From assembly GCA_034664125.1 (NCBI GenBank), contig JAXDIG010000009.1, positions 62,001-126,000 on the forward strand: 64,000 bases of DNA. The letters run 5' to 3'. The stretch comes from JACVRW01 sp034664125 (GTDB lineage Bacteria > Actinomycetota > Thermoleophilia > Solirubrobacterales > Thermoleophilaceae). Within the stretch, counting starts at the first letter, position 1, and every line of letters begins with the position of its first letter. Positions 42,257 through 51,966 of the stretch are shown in pieces. The notes under the pieces were generated by a model. The model was not told the origin of the DNA. It saw nothing but the letters and a program-made list of their open reading frames with translations, and ran no database searches. The position numbers and the translations under genes were made by a program.

Positions 42257-44838
42257 GAGGGTCGCCTTCCTGGGCTGATCGCTAGCCCGCCGGGTCGTGT
42301 GTCCTCGCTATCCGGGTGGCCGCGTCGGCGCTTGAGCTCACGCTGGATCCGCTCGTCGAGGCTCTCGAGGTGCGCCAGCGCGTCTGCTGTGGGCCGCCGG
42401 CCGCTTGTGCGATCGACCTCCTGCTCGAGCGCCTCAAGTCGGCCTGGCCGTCCTTCTTCGAACAGCTGCTCGAGTGCAACTCCGCGGATGCGGAACGGTG
42501 GGCTGGCCTGGCCGTGGTGGGTTACCTGGCCGAGGAAGTGGTAGCGCTGGAGGCGGGTGATGGCGGCGGGCGCGGGTTGGCCGCCCCACTCCTTGGCGAC
42601 CATCGCGGCGGCCCTGGCGTTGAGCGCGGTCGTCAGCAGGTGCGAGCGGTTGGTTGTGATCGCGTTCAGCGTCTGGGCGGTGAGCCGCTCGGGGTTCTGG
42701 TTGAGCAGCAGCGCCCGCACGCCGAACTTGGCGCTCTGCTCCAACAGCCCCGCGAGGTTGCCGCCGGCCGCGCCGTCGTAGGTCTGCACCTCGTCCAGCA
42801 CGACGAAGAACGGCCGCCTGCGCTCAGGGGCCAGAGCAGCTCTGGCGCGAGCGGCGTGCAGCAGGTCGAACAGCAGTAGGTTCGCGACTAGCCGGTCGCG
42901 GGCGCCGCCGGAGCCGGGACAGGCGAGCACGATCAGCCCACGGTCCATTGCGTCGGCGATCCGGTAGCTGCTTTGGCTTTGGCCGAGCAGCGCGGTGATC
43001 GGCGTCGAGACGCGCAGCCGGTCGATCAGGTTGGTAACCGGGGTGATCGCCTCGTCCGACAGCCTCGGGAAGCGGTCAAGCCAGAAGCGCCGGCTCGCGG
43101 CGGGTAGCAGCGGCAGCACCGCCGCCCGCCACTCGTCGTCGGACAGCAGGGTTGGCAGCTGGAAGATCGTCGGCGCCAACTCGACCGGAAGCGTCCGGGC
43201 GACGGCGGCTAGCGCCTGAGCGGCTTGGGTGGTGACGGTCAGGGCGCGGTTGTTGCGCTCATCCCAGCGAAGCGCTGAGGCGATCGCGTCTACAAGGGCC
43301 TCGACCCGCGCCTCGCCCGTGGCGGGCGGTCCGGTCAGCTCGAACAGGTTCCAGGCCGGCTGGCGGTCGTGCGCACGGGGGTCGGCGAGGTCGATCTCGA
43401 CCACCCGCTGCCTCACCCCGTCGTCTGTGAGGTACGGCTTGAGGCGCGCGACGGCGTCTTGGTGGGGGTCGATGAACATCCCGCCATGACCTGACCGCAC
43501 GAGGTGCAGGAACTGGCAGAGGGCCAACTCGGTCTTGCCGTAGCGCGACCGGCCCGCGACGTAGGCGAAAAACGTGTCGGCCAGCCGCACACCCACGAGC
43601 CGCTCCCCGTCGTGGCCTGTGACCAGACCGAGCGGGATCAGTTCCTGCTGGCCGCCGAACTCGGGCAGCACCGGAGGGGGCGGCACGAGCGCCCCGGCGC
43701 GCAGCACGTTCTGAGCGCCGCAGCGGACCGTGGGCGGCTTGAGAAAACCGGCCACCTCCCGCGCCGACACGACGCTGCGGCGAGCGGGCCGAAACAGCCC
43801 GCTGCGCAGGCGCCCGTCAAACCACTGCCGTCGCCCCGGCAGGTCTGGACCGAGGAACGCCAGCCCCGGTAGTGCCAGGCCGGAGACGCGCAGCCAGTTG
43901 CGAGCGGCGAGCTGGTCGAAGCAGCCAAGCAGCGAGCGCAGGCCGGCCTTCGCGCGCGCGGGATCGGGCGACTCGACCCGGACCAGCACTTGCAACCGGA
44001 ACATCGACCCCGGGTCTGCCAACTTCGCATCGAGCGCCCGGCCCTCGGCTCGCCGCTCGGCTAGCTCGCTGGGAGGCGTACGTCTCCCAACCTGCGGACG
44101 GTCCAGCCATTCGAGCGCATCCATGCCACCGGCCGCTCCGCGCTGGCGGGCCGAGCGGAGCAGCCGTCGGCGCAAGCGGCGGCCCTCAGCCGCCGTGGTC
44201 GGCAGCAAATCGACGCAGACCAGCGCACGGTCGTCGGGGTGGCGAGGGACGGCGGTCGCGAACGCTTGGAGTGGATCGGGGTCTAGCTCGAGCAGCCGCA
44301 GCGGCTCGGCGCTTGGCCGGGCAAGCACAAGCTCCGCCCGTACGACAGCCCGGCCCGCCGACCCAACATCCGAGAGGTCATCGGGTTCCCGCAGCTCCAG
44401 TCCAGCGAATCCGCGCAGGGCGGCACGCACGCTGTCCTGGGCGTGCCCAGGCGCCTCGACGAGATAGACGAGCCGGCCCTCGCGGTCGTTGGTGAGCGTG
44501 ACCCTGACGGCGCTAGCGCGCTTGTCGAGCCAGCCGCGCACACGTCGACGAACGCGGCCAAGCTGCGAAGCGAAACGCAGCACCGCCTCAAGCGAGGGAT
44601 CGAACTCGTCGGCCGGCACCACCACCACTCCGACACGCGACCGAAGCTCCCGCCGCGTCACCGCAAACCGCACCGCCAGTAGAGCACCGCCAATGCCAGC
44701 GCCAGCCGCAACCGGTGCCAGAACCGCCCGCGAGTCGGGAAGCCGAAGCTCTGAGATCGCCGAGCCGACGGCCACCGAAGCGACCAGTGCAAGCAGCGCC
44801 AACATCAGCGTTGGGTCATCGGCCCTAGAGGGCTTCAT
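42253..44838 (-). CDS. Type IV coupling protein (VirD4/TraG-like ATPase)
   Basis: An 861-residue ATPase that would couple DNA to the secretion channel. Two N-terminal hydrophobic segments (LMLALLALVASVAVGSAI; RAVLAPVAAGAGIGGALLAV) anchor it. Walker A is AGRSRYGKTELALCQFL near residue 436, followed by GGMFIDPHQDAVARLK; Walker B is PFFVVLDEVQTYDG. The Arg/sensor region includes LLNQNPERLTAQTLNAI. The C-terminal tail (PGGLAISPGRRPS) is basic. The ATG start is at 44838, and the ends overlap the replication-relaxation gene. All catalytic elements appear intact. Confidence 0.9.
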   Translation of the reverse strand: MKPSRADDPTLMLALLALVASVAVGSAISELRLPDSRAVLAPVAAGAGIGGALLAVRFAVTRRELRSRVGVVVVPADEFDPSLEAVLRFASQLGRVRRRVRGWLDKRASAVRVTLTNDREGRLVYLVEAPGHAQDSVRAALRGFAGLELREPDDLSDVGSAGRAVVRAELVLARPSAEPLRLLELDPDPLQAFATAVPRHPDDRALVCVDLLPTTAAEGRRLRRRLLRSARQRGAAGGMDALEWLDRPQVGRRTPPSELAERRAEGRALDAKLADPGSMFRLQVLVRVESPDPARAKAGLRSLLGCFDQLAARNWLRVSGLALPGLAFLGPDLPGRRQWFDGRLRSGLFRPARRSVVSAREVAGFLKPPTVRCGAQNVLRAGALVPPPPVLPEFGGQQELIPLGLVTGHDGERLVGVRLADTFFAYVAGRSRYGKTELALCQFLHLVRSGHGGMFIDPHQDAVARLKPYLTDDGVRQRVVEIDLADPRAHDRQPAWNLFELTGPPATGEARVEALVDAIASALRWDERNNRALTVTTQAAQALAAVARTLPVELAPTIFQLPTLLSDDEWRAAVLPLLPAASRRFWLDRFPRLSDEAITPVTNLIDRLRVSTPITALLGQSQSSYRIADAMDRGLIVLACPGSGGARDRLVANLLLFDLLHAARARAALAPERRRPFFVVLDEVQTYDGAAGGNLAGLLEQSAKFGVRALLLNQNPERLTAQTLNAITTNRSHLLTTALNARAAAMVAKEWGGQPAPAAITRLQRYHFLGQVTHHGQASPPFRIRGVALEQLFEEGRPGRLEALEQEVDRTSGRRPTADALAHLESLDERIQRELKRRRGHPDSEDTRPGGLAISPGRRPS

Positions 44839-45041
44839 GCCTCATCACCGCGGCTGGGAGAGATGTCGGCGCCGTCGGTTCGCGGCAATCGCGCTGTTTG
44901 TGTGCTCTTCGGGCCCACTTGCCATCGGAAGAAGTGAAGGCCAAGCGGGGCCGCCAGCGGAAGGCCAAAACGGACCCCACGGCTTCTCTTTTTGACCAGC
45001 TGCCAGCCGGGGGCGCGCGTGGCAGGCGGTGGCCGGGCGTC

Positions 45042-46259
45042 TTAGGCATTCCGGCCCTCCCGCGGCCCTGCGAGCACCTCAACCCAGTCGGCGGGCTGGT
45101 AGCCGTAACGGGGCCTGTTGTCCGGCTGGCCCGGAGACGCCGAGGTCTGCCAGGAGATATGCAGGTGGGGGCCGCCGGCGCAGGGGATGCAGTGGCCCGG
45201 GTCGCCGTGGTTGGGGAAGCCGTTGTAGCCAACGAACCGAAACGGCGGGTCGGCGCAGGCCGGCCGCACACCCGACGAGGCGCAGGTGGGTTCCCAACCG
45301 ACGGCGCGGGCGAGGCGTGCAGTTCGCCGCCAGTCCCTGTCGCGGGGGACGGCGTCGATGGCGGCGCCGAGTGGGTGCTCGCCGTCTGCCGCGTGGCCCA
45401 TGGCGGCGTAGCAGTCGGTGACCAGCACGCCGAAGCGGCGGGCGAGGTAGACGACGTCCGCGACGATCCGCGCGTCACAGATCTCGTGGCCACCGGCCGC
45501 TACGTCGCCGGGCAGCGCCTCGAGCCGACGCGGTGCGAACGCCCGCCGCGCGCCGCCCAGCTTCGGCGACGTCGGTGTGGCGGCACAGCCGCCGGCCGAT
45601 ACCAGCACCGGCGATGCTTGATCTGGGTTGGTCGGTTGCGGGGAGCCGGGCCCCTGGAAGCCGTACTGGACCGCCCGTGCCATCACCTGGTCGGCGTAGG
45701 GGATGGTGGCGTCGGAGCAAGCGCCGAAGTAGTTGCAGGCCGCCTGGCGGTAGGCCTGGTAGGAGCCGCCCGTGGGTGGGGCGTCCTTGGCCTGGCGAAG
45801 GATGCGGGCGGCGGTGAAGATCGCGTCGACGGGGTCGTTGACCTCGGTGTCGCCGTCGCGGTCGCCGTCGACCTTGTAGCGATCCCAGATGTTGCCGCAG
45901 GCACCGCCAACGCCGATCTGCATCGGGCCCGCGCAGCCCGACGAGTTGACGCCGCGGCAGGATCCGTGGCCGCACTCCTGCGCACCGATGCTGGCCAGGA
46001 ACGCCCAATCGATGTCAAAGCCCCGCCCAGCCGCCCGGTAGAGGCGCAGCCGGTCAGTTGGGATCTGGCCGAGCGCTGAACGCGACGGCGATGGCTGGGT
46101 CTCACCCTGTCCCCCGCCGAGACAAGCGACGCCAGAGCCGACAACTGCCGCGACCGTCCCGACGATCGCTACCAGCACCGTCCCTGCGAGGGCTGCGACG
46201 CCGCCGAAGAGCGCTATCGCACCGCGGCGACGTGTGGGTGCTGTAGCGGCCGAGTGCAT
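45042..46259 (-). CDS. Bifunctional cell-wall hydrolase (SLT transglycosylase-like plus C-terminal peptidase)
   Basis: A 405-residue exported protein. After a membrane anchor (AIALFGGVAALAGTVLVAIVGTVAAVVGS) residues 85-200 resemble a lytic transglycosylase: DWAFLASIGAQECGHGS with the catalytic Glu, NSSGCAGPMQIG, and AYRQAACNYFG. The C-terminal part (about 250-390) has GHAADGEHPLGAAIDAV and GGPHLHISWQTS, an M15/LAS-type metallopeptidase pattern (H-x(n)-D, H-x-H). It would open peptidoglycan for the secretion channel (VirB1-like). It sits within the transfer operon. Confidence 0.85.
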   Translation of the reverse strand: MHSAATAPTRRRGAIALFGGVAALAGTVLVAIVGTVAAVVGSGVACLGGGQGETQPSPSRSALGQIPTDRLRLYRAAGRGFDIDWAFLASIGAQECGHGSCRGVNSSGCAGPMQIGVGGACGNIWDRYKVDGDRDGDTEVNDPVDAIFTAARILRQAKDAPPTGGSYQAYRQAACNYFGACSDATIPYADQVMARAVQYGFQGPGSPQPTNPDQASPVLVSAGGCAATPTSPKLGGARRAFAPRRLEALPGDVAAGGHEICDARIVADVVYLARRFGVLVTDCYAAMGHAADGEHPLGAAIDAVPRDRDWRRTARLARAVGWEPTCASSGVRPACADPPFRFVGYNGFPNHGDPGHCIPCAGGPHLHISWQTSASPGQPDNRPRYGYQPADWVEVLAGPREGRNA

Positions 46260-46786
46260 CAGTGGTCCGCGACCCCCGCGACGCGCCAGCGACCGTGGTC
46301 GCGCGCGACGGTGAGCTCGATCGCGTAGCGCGCGGCGCCGCCGACGACGCCGGCCGTCGCGGCGAAACGGTCGCCTCGCACACGCCGGAGCTCGACCTCT
46401 GTGACGCGTGGGTGTCGGCGGAGCGCGGCCGGCGGCACCCGCAGTCGCGTGTCAGCGAGCTGATCCCTGAGCGCGGCGGTCGTGGCCTCAATCGCACTGG
46501 CCGCGCCGCGGCCGTAGAGGAACGCGAGGTAGCCGCGCAGGAAGCGCCTCGTTGTCGCCTCTGCCTTCGCGGGCTCGTGCTGGGGCCGTGAGGGTGTGGC
46601 GCGGTTCGCTGCGGCTGCTGCGGCGAGCGGCGCCGTGCCTGCCCGAGGTGGCCGCGGCGGGTCTGGCGGCAACGTCAGGAGCAGTCCGGCCGCGCCTAGG
46701 ATGACCGCGGTCGCCAGTGCGAACAGCTCGCGGCGCTCACGTTCGCCCAGGGTGCGAGCGGCCTGTCCTCCCAGCGGGCCGATCAT
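46259..46786 (-). CDS. Membrane-anchored NTF2-like transfer protein (VirB8/TcpC-like)
   Basis: A 175-residue protein with one membrane helix (ELFALATAVILGAAGLLLTL) near residues 22-41, a Pro/Ala linker, and an NTF2-like domain (ATTRRFLRGYLAFLYGRGAASAIEATTAALRDQL, ending YAIELTVARDHGRWRVAGV). This fold occurs in VirB8 and TcpC components of conjugation channels. Its ends overlap both neighbouring transfer genes, which supports co-translation. No exact family is recognised. Confidence 0.7.
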   Translation of the reverse strand: MIGPLGGQAARTLGERERRELFALATAVILGAAGLLLTLPPDPPRPPRAGTAPLAAAAAANRATPSRPQHEPAKAEATTRRFLRGYLAFLYGRGAASAIEATTAALRDQLADTRLRVPPAALRRHPRVTEVELRRVRGDRFAATAGVVGGAARYAIELTVARDHGRWRVAGVADH

Positions 46787-48834
46787 CGCCGCGGCTCCTC
46801 GCTGTCCTCTGTTGTCGAGGCCCGGTCGGCCTCGTTGAGGCGCCGGCGGTCGGCCTTGAGCTCCGACTGGAGTGGATTGTCGTGCCGCCGCGGACGCTCC
46901 GGTGGGTCGGCTGGCGGGTCATCGCGGCCGGGAGACTGGTCGCCAGGCTGCGAGCGCCGCGGACGGGCCGGCGACTGTTCGTCCGGGGCGGCCTCGCGTC
47001 CGGCGGGCAGCTCCTGCACACGATCGGACGGGCCCGGCTGCGCGACTGCGAAGCCGCCGCGCTCATCGCCACGTTCGAGGCCCCCGGCCGGGACCGATTG
47101 CGTGTGAGCGTGCGGCTGCGTTTCGCCGCGTGTGAACGCTGGGTGGGCGGCTTGCTCGCTGGCCGCTGCGTCGGGCGCAGTCGGCTGGAGCGACGTAACG
47201 GCGGCCGGCGGCGTCGGGGGTCGTTCAGGTAAGTCGTCTGGCGCAGGACGGTGATGCCTTCCCGGCCACCTGCGCGGGGCGACGGTGCTGCCGAGGCGGC
47301 GGGTGGCGAGGCGGCTGGTGTGGTAGAGCGCGGCGAACCGTCCCGCTTCGGTCACCTCGCCGCGACCGGCGGTTGCGCCGAGCAGTTGGCCGGTGAGCTG
47401 GCGGCGGTAGAGGAAGACGGCCCAGAACAGCAGCGCTTGCAGTCCGAAGGAGAGCAGCCAGCCGAGGTTGGAGGTGGCTTGGGCGAGCGCGGCGTTGACG
47501 GCGAGCAGGACGGCGAGGATCAGGGAGTAGGCGGCCTTGCGCAGCAGGAAACCCGCGAGGCGGGTCAGCCATCCCTGGAAGAAGTCGTGTCCGCGCCCGG
47601 GGATGGTGGCGAATACGAGCGCGACGGGGGCGAAGGCGAGCAGCAACAGCAGCAGGACCTGGGCGAAGGTGACGCCGATGCACAGCGCGCCGAGCAGGAG
47701 AAAGGCGCCGAGCTCGCCTGCGAACACGACCAGCGCCAGGAGCAGGCGCTGGTACTGGCCGCCTTGCTCCATCGCGTCAGCAGCGGGCTTGTCCGCCACC
47801 CCGAGCCGATAGCCGCCGCGCCGGTCCGCGTCGTGCAGCTTGGAAGGGTCGCCTTCGTTGAGCGCCTCGTATTCGGTGTCCCGCTCCTCTGAACCCGGTG
47901 CGAAGCGCAGGAAGTGCGGTGCGTACTTGTTGCGGTCGCTGATGCAGGTCTTGCCCGGCACCCGGACCTCGATTCCGGCGGCGAGTCGCCTGGCCAGCTC
48001 TGCGTCGCTCGCCGCGTCGCGCGCCAGCGGCCTCACCGGCACGGACACGGGGTTGTCGTCGGCCGAGCCGGTGCCCGGGCGGACGCAATGCTCGCGCCCG
48101 CCGAACTGCAGCACCGCCCAGGGCTCGTAGACGAGCAGCGAGAACAGCTGGTCCGCCGCCGCGCGCTTCGCACCCTCCGCGCCGGACGTGTCGCCCGCGG
48201 TTGACAGGGAGAGGAAAGCGAGCGAGAGCTGGTTGGTCCAGCGGACGGCCTCGCCGACCGTCCGCTCGGGCTGGGTCACGAACGCCAGCGCGACAACGAT
48301 GTAAAGCAGCGACAGCCCGAGTGCGCCGGCGGTCTCGGTGTAGCGTCGCTGCACCAGCCCGCGCCAGATCGCCCAAATCCCCGTGACGGTGATCGCGGCC
48401 ACCAGCCAGGGCGCCCCGAGCACATCGGCATACAGGGCGCGGATCGCCTCACCGACCGGGGCGAGCGCGCCGGCCCCGCCGGTCGCCTCCGAGCCGCGCA
48501 CCAGGTCGAGCGAGAAGGCGAACCCGAACAGGGTCACCAGCGTGTCCGCGAGGAAGGCGGTCAGCAGCCAGAGCGTGTTGGCGAGGAAGTGCGCGATCGT
48601 TGGCGCCACCCCCGACGCGTCGACCCCTCCTGTGAGAGACGCCTTTACGGCGGGGAAGTGGGCGTCGAGGGCGTAGTTGCCGAGCGGGTAACGCTCCGCC
48701 AACGCGGCCGGCACAGGCGAGACCGGCGCGACATTGCCGAACACATCGCTCGACGCCAGCGCCGGCGCCGCCACCACCAAGGCGAGCAAGGCCGCGAGGC
48801 CCCCCGCAGACCACAGCCGGCGCGCCCGGCTCAA
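46783..48834 (-). CDS. Polytopic conjugation membrane protein (VirB6/TrbL-like)
   Basis: A 683-residue protein. A signal-like N terminus (AALLALVVAAPALASSDVFG) is followed by at least six hydrophobic segments, including LLTAFLADTLVTLFGFAFSLDLV, WLVAAITVTGIWAIW, LGLSLLYIVVALAFV, LLLALVVFAGELGAFLLLGALCIGVTFA and ILAVLLAVNAALA. A large loop with cysteines (about 230-340) lies between membrane groups. The last 170 residues are Pro/Arg-rich and probably disordered. This matches the inner-membrane channel component of actinobacterial type IV systems. It overlaps its neighbours by 4 nt on each side. Confidence 0.82.
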   Translation of the reverse strand: MSRARRLWSAGGLAALLALVVAAPALASSDVFGNVAPVSPVPAALAERYPLGNYALDAHFPAVKASLTGGVDASGVAPTIAHFLANTLWLLTAFLADTLVTLFGFAFSLDLVRGSEATGGAGALAPVGEAIRALYADVLGAPWLVAAITVTGIWAIWRGLVQRRYTETAGALGLSLLYIVVALAFVTQPERTVGEAVRWTNQLSLAFLSLSTAGDTSGAEGAKRAAADQLFSLLVYEPWAVLQFGGREHCVRPGTGSADDNPVSVPVRPLARDAASDAELARRLAAGIEVRVPGKTCISDRNKYAPHFLRFAPGSEERDTEYEALNEGDPSKLHDADRRGGYRLGVADKPAADAMEQGGQYQRLLLALVVFAGELGAFLLLGALCIGVTFAQVLLLLLLAFAPVALVFATIPGRGHDFFQGWLTRLAGFLLRKAAYSLILAVLLAVNAALAQATSNLGWLLSFGLQALLFWAVFLYRRQLTGQLLGATAGRGEVTEAGRFAALYHTSRLATRRLGSTVAPRRWPGRHHRPAPDDLPERPPTPPAAVTSLQPTAPDAAASEQAAHPAFTRGETQPHAHTQSVPAGGLERGDERGGFAVAQPGPSDRVQELPAGREAAPDEQSPARPRRSQPGDQSPGRDDPPADPPERPRRHDNPLQSELKADRRRLNEADRASTTEDSEEPRR

Positions 48835-51263
48835 GCGGCCACCGACGACGGGGCGTTGTCGAGCGCCTCAAGCAGGCCCGGCACGGCGGGGTCTACCTGA
48901 ACTTCGCCGACCCGGCCGTCCAGATCGCGCATTAGGCAGCGGCCCCTGCGAAAGCCCATCACCCGGGTGACTAGCGGGCTGTCGGTGGGTTCACGGCCGA
49001 GCAGCACGAGCGCGTTGGTGGCCTCGCGCTCGGTCTCCTGGCCAAAGATGAAGTAAGTCCCGACGAGGTCGGTCAGCTCGGCGAGGTCGGGGACGCGCTG
49101 GCTGACCAGCAGCACGGTCGCGTTGAAGCCGCGGCTGAGCCGCACGAGCCGGTTCAGCAAAGCGCGCCCCTGGCTCGAGGCGAGCAGAAACCAAGCCTCG
49201 TCCAAGACCACCAGCTTGTGCCTTGCCCTGTCGCTCGCGACGAGCCGCAGCGACAGCGCCGCCACGAGCGCCAGGACGGCCACCGAGACGCGCTCCGAGC
49301 GCGTATACGTCTCCCGTGACGCCGCGGTATCCGGCAGCGTCAGGCCAGGTGTCCGGATCGTCGTGACCGGCCTCGCGGCCTCCAATGGCGGCTCCTCACC
49401 AGTTCCGAAGCCGAGCCGTGCGAGGCCGAAGTCGGCCACCACCTCGAGCGCGTCGCCTGCCTCCCGGGCCGCTGGGCGCTCCGACCGGGCCAGCCGCTCG
49501 ACCACATCGAGCAGGCTCTGCCCGCCCGCGTTGACGGCGTCGCGCACCGCCCGCTGGATCTCGTTCTCCCAGGCGGGCGGCGGGTCGCGCAGCAGCTCGA
49601 CCAGAAACGACGAAGCCAGGTCCTCGCGCAGCTCCGCCAGCCCGATCCGTAGCGGATCGAGCTTGCCGCGATGGTCGGGATCGCCGGACAGCTCGATCAC
49701 ATCCACCCGCCCGTCGAGCTGCGAGACACGGTCGAGGCGGTGGTCGGGGCGCGGGTCGAAGTCGATCACCAGCGACCCGAGCCGCTCCGCTGCGAACGCG
49801 ATCGTCTGCGCGGCAATCGTCTTGCCCGACCCGAGCGTCCCGACCAGCAAAACACCCGAAGGCCTCGACTCGCGCGACGGTTCGGCCGGGTCGTACCACA
49901 CGGGCCGCCGTACACCGGTCGGGCAGTAGCCGATGTACAGGCCCTGTTCCGACCCGACTTGGTGGGTGGCGGTCGGGACCAGCGCGCCGAACTGCTCGGC
50001 CGTCATCTGCGCCGTGTAGTCGCGCGTCGTTCCGCCGTCGGGGCGCAGCAGGTGGTCGAAGAACAGCTGGTGCTGCAACCCCCTCGGGCGGTGCAGCTCA
50101 ACCTCGCCGTAGCGCTCCCGCAACGCCTGCACCCGCCGCTCCAACTCATCTCGGGTGGGCGCGCCCACCGCGAGCGAGATCGACGCGTACAGCATCGGCG
50201 GCCGCGCCGAACCCTGGAGCGCCGCCTCGTACTCCCGCGCCAGCAACCGATCGTCTTCAGCAAGGAGGCCGGGTCCTGCGAGGGCGCCCTCGGCTTGCTC
50301 GCGCCATGCGTGGTCAACGTCGACGATCCGCCGGCGCACCTGTGCAAGCGCTTCGCGGTTCCCGACCCAGCGCGCGTGCACGACCACGTCTACAGGGAAG
50401 TCCACTTGCTCGAGCGGCGCGTGCAGCAGCTCGGCGGTCGGGCCTGGGAACGCCGCCTCTTCGGGCAGCGAGCCAAGACAGAGCAGCGCCTGAAACGAGC
50501 GGCCCTTTTGCGCCTCGACCTCGAGCGATGGCGGCTCGGCCGGGTCCTCGCTCAGCGGCGCGTTGACGCAGCGCCACAGGTCGTGCTCGAGCGGCTCATA
50601 GGCGAGCGACCCATCCGGTCCCCGTGCCACCAGCGCGTCCGGCCCCCACGACCCTTCCAGCCGCGGCTCGCCCACGCCGCGCCGCTCACAGCGCGACACC
50701 AACCACTGCAGTTCAACGCACGATGCACGTCGAAGCGAGAGCACGCCGGCGAGTCGCTCGTAGCTGCGCTGTTCGGCGACCGCGAGGGCCTCCAGCTCGC
50801 GTCCCGAGATCGGCTGCGGAGCCGCGACACCTGCCAGCTCCTCCAGGCGCCGCCGGGCCCGATCCACCGAGCGAACCAGCTCCGACCCGATCCCGACCCC
50901 CCCAGCAGCGGACAGCGAGACCGCGAGGTACACCTCCGGCAGCCACGACTCCAGCCCTCGCAGGCGCACGGCGTGTGCCTCTACGTAGCCATGCAACCCC
51001 TCCGGGTCGGCGTAGCGCCAGTCAACGAGCCTCTCGACCTGCTCGGTGTAGCGGTCCGGTGGTTGGGCTCGCTGGACGCGCCATAGCGAGAAGTCCGCTC
51101 CCACCACCTCAACCAGGCGCTCGAGCTGGCGCAGCAGCCGCCACTTGCCCGCAGGCGGCAAGAACGGATAGGCGGCCGTGGCGAGCCGGTAGAGCGACGC
51201 GGCCTCACCTGCGGGGCCGATCACCAGATTCGCGCGCGCGTAGCGCAGCGGGAAGCGGATCAC
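48831..51263 (-). CDS. VirB4-like conjugation ATPase
   Basis: An 810-residue ATPase powering channel assembly. Walker A is VLLVGTLGSGKTIAAQTIA near residue 475; IDFDPRPDHRL follows. Walker B is HKLVVLDEAWFLLASSQG, with LRLVRLSRGFNATVLLVSQRV and GTYFIFGQETEREATNAL as later motifs. The N-terminal half (MIRFPLRYARANLVIGPAGE) is the VirB4 assembly domain. The GTG start overlaps the TcpE-like stop (GTGA). The long frame continuing upstream belongs to the neighbouring gene region and was excluded. Confidence 0.93.
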   Translation of the reverse strand: MIRFPLRYARANLVIGPAGEAASLYRLATAAYPFLPPAGKWRLLRQLERLVEVVGADFSLWRVQRAQPPDRYTEQVERLVDWRYADPEGLHGYVEAHAVRLRGLESWLPEVYLAVSLSAAGGVGIGSELVRSVDRARRRLEELAGVAAPQPISGRELEALAVAEQRSYERLAGVLSLRRASCVELQWLVSRCERRGVGEPRLEGSWGPDALVARGPDGSLAYEPLEHDLWRCVNAPLSEDPAEPPSLEVEAQKGRSFQALLCLGSLPEEAAFPGPTAELLHAPLEQVDFPVDVVVHARWVGNREALAQVRRRIVDVDHAWREQAEGALAGPGLLAEDDRLLAREYEAALQGSARPPMLYASISLAVGAPTRDELERRVQALRERYGEVELHRPRGLQHQLFFDHLLRPDGGTTRDYTAQMTAEQFGALVPTATHQVGSEQGLYIGYCPTGVRRPVWYDPAEPSRESRPSGVLLVGTLGSGKTIAAQTIAFAAERLGSLVIDFDPRPDHRLDRVSQLDGRVDVIELSGDPDHRGKLDPLRIGLAELREDLASSFLVELLRDPPPAWENEIQRAVRDAVNAGGQSLLDVVERLARSERPAAREAGDALEVVADFGLARLGFGTGEEPPLEAARPVTTIRTPGLTLPDTAASRETYTRSERVSVAVLALVAALSLRLVASDRARHKLVVLDEAWFLLASSQGRALLNRLVRLSRGFNATVLLVSQRVPDLAELTDLVGTYFIFGQETEREATNALVLLGREPTDSPLVTRVMGFRRGRCLMRDLDGRVGEVQVDPAVPGLLEALDNAPSSVAA

Positions 51264-51949
51264 GGCCTCACCTCGAGCCGCTCGGCCGCCCCCAGCTCGA
51301 CCACAGCCGCGGCTGTGTCGCGAGGGCGGAATCGCGGACCCGGCGTGCGGGCGACCAGCCGCCGACGACGAATCCGCCCCCGCCTGAGCACGACCGGCAC
51401 ACCGAACGACACCAGTGCGGGGCCGCGCACCCGCCCGCGCCGCAACACCGGGCCAGCGCAAGCCGCGACCCAGATCTCGGCGCCCACGACATACGGCCGG
51501 TGCGCCTCCGGCAACGCCCTTCCGAGTGACCGGCGCCGCGCCGACAAGCGTGTCAGTAGCCACGACCAGGCAAACCGGTCCGCTCGCCGTCCGTCCGGCG
51601 TCGCCTGCGTCGCCAACGTCGCGACGAGCGCCGGCAGCACTACGAGCCGAAGCGGCCAGTCGAACAGCCGGAGCACAACTCCCACCCCCGGCGCTGCAAT
51701 CAGACCAAGCGCGCAGCAGACGATCCCCAGCCAGCGCCCACTGGCCGCGAGCCCGGCGACGCCGGCGGCCAGCGCAGCGGCTAGCGCGACCGCCCAGGAT
51801 CCGGCCGACAGTGCCAACACCGCCAGCAACGTGCCGGCAGCCCAGCCGAGCCAGCGCAGCGGCACCCCGCCCGGCACCGGCAGCTGCTTGCCCTCGAGCT
51901 GGTACAGCCGCCGCTCGGGACGGAAGATCCGCTGATAGCTGCGAATCAA
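51260..51949 (-). CDS. TcpE-like conjugation membrane protein
   Basis: A 229-residue protein whose N terminus (IRSYQRIFRPERRLYQLEGKQLPVPGGVPLRWLGW) matches the TcpE family of conjugative-transfer membrane proteins. Hydrophobic segments follow (AGTLLAVLALSAGSWAVAL; LGIVCCALGLIAAPGVGVVLRL; LVVLPALVATLATQA). The start is probably TTG 51949, 17 nt after the upstream pilin-like gene's end. The C-terminal region is Arg-rich. It sits between the VirB2-like and VirB4 genes, the usual place for this subunit. Confidence 0.8.
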   Translation of the reverse strand: MIRSYQRIFRPERRLYQLEGKQLPVPGGVPLRWLGWAAGTLLAVLALSAGSWAVALAAALAAGVAGLAASGRWLGIVCCALGLIAAPGVGVVLRLFDWPLRLVVLPALVATLATQATPDGRRADRFAWSWLLTRLSARRRSLGRALPEAHRPYVVGAEIWVAACAGPVLRRGRVRGPALVSFGVPVVLRRGRIRRRRLVARTPGPRFRPRDTAAAVVELGAAERLEVRP

Positions 51950-51966
51950 GCCGGGCCCGACATGGG

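Noticed and set aside
42316..42879. Plus-strand frames across the transfer operon
   Set aside because: These are complementary shadows of the VirD4-like gene, typical of high-GC coding DNA, with no motif or start signal.
44864..45041. Plus-strand open frame in the gap between the VirD4-like and hydrolase genes
   Set aside because: A short Lys/Arg-rich stretch looks protein-like, but the frame continues as shadow of the hydrolase gene and has no credible start or end.
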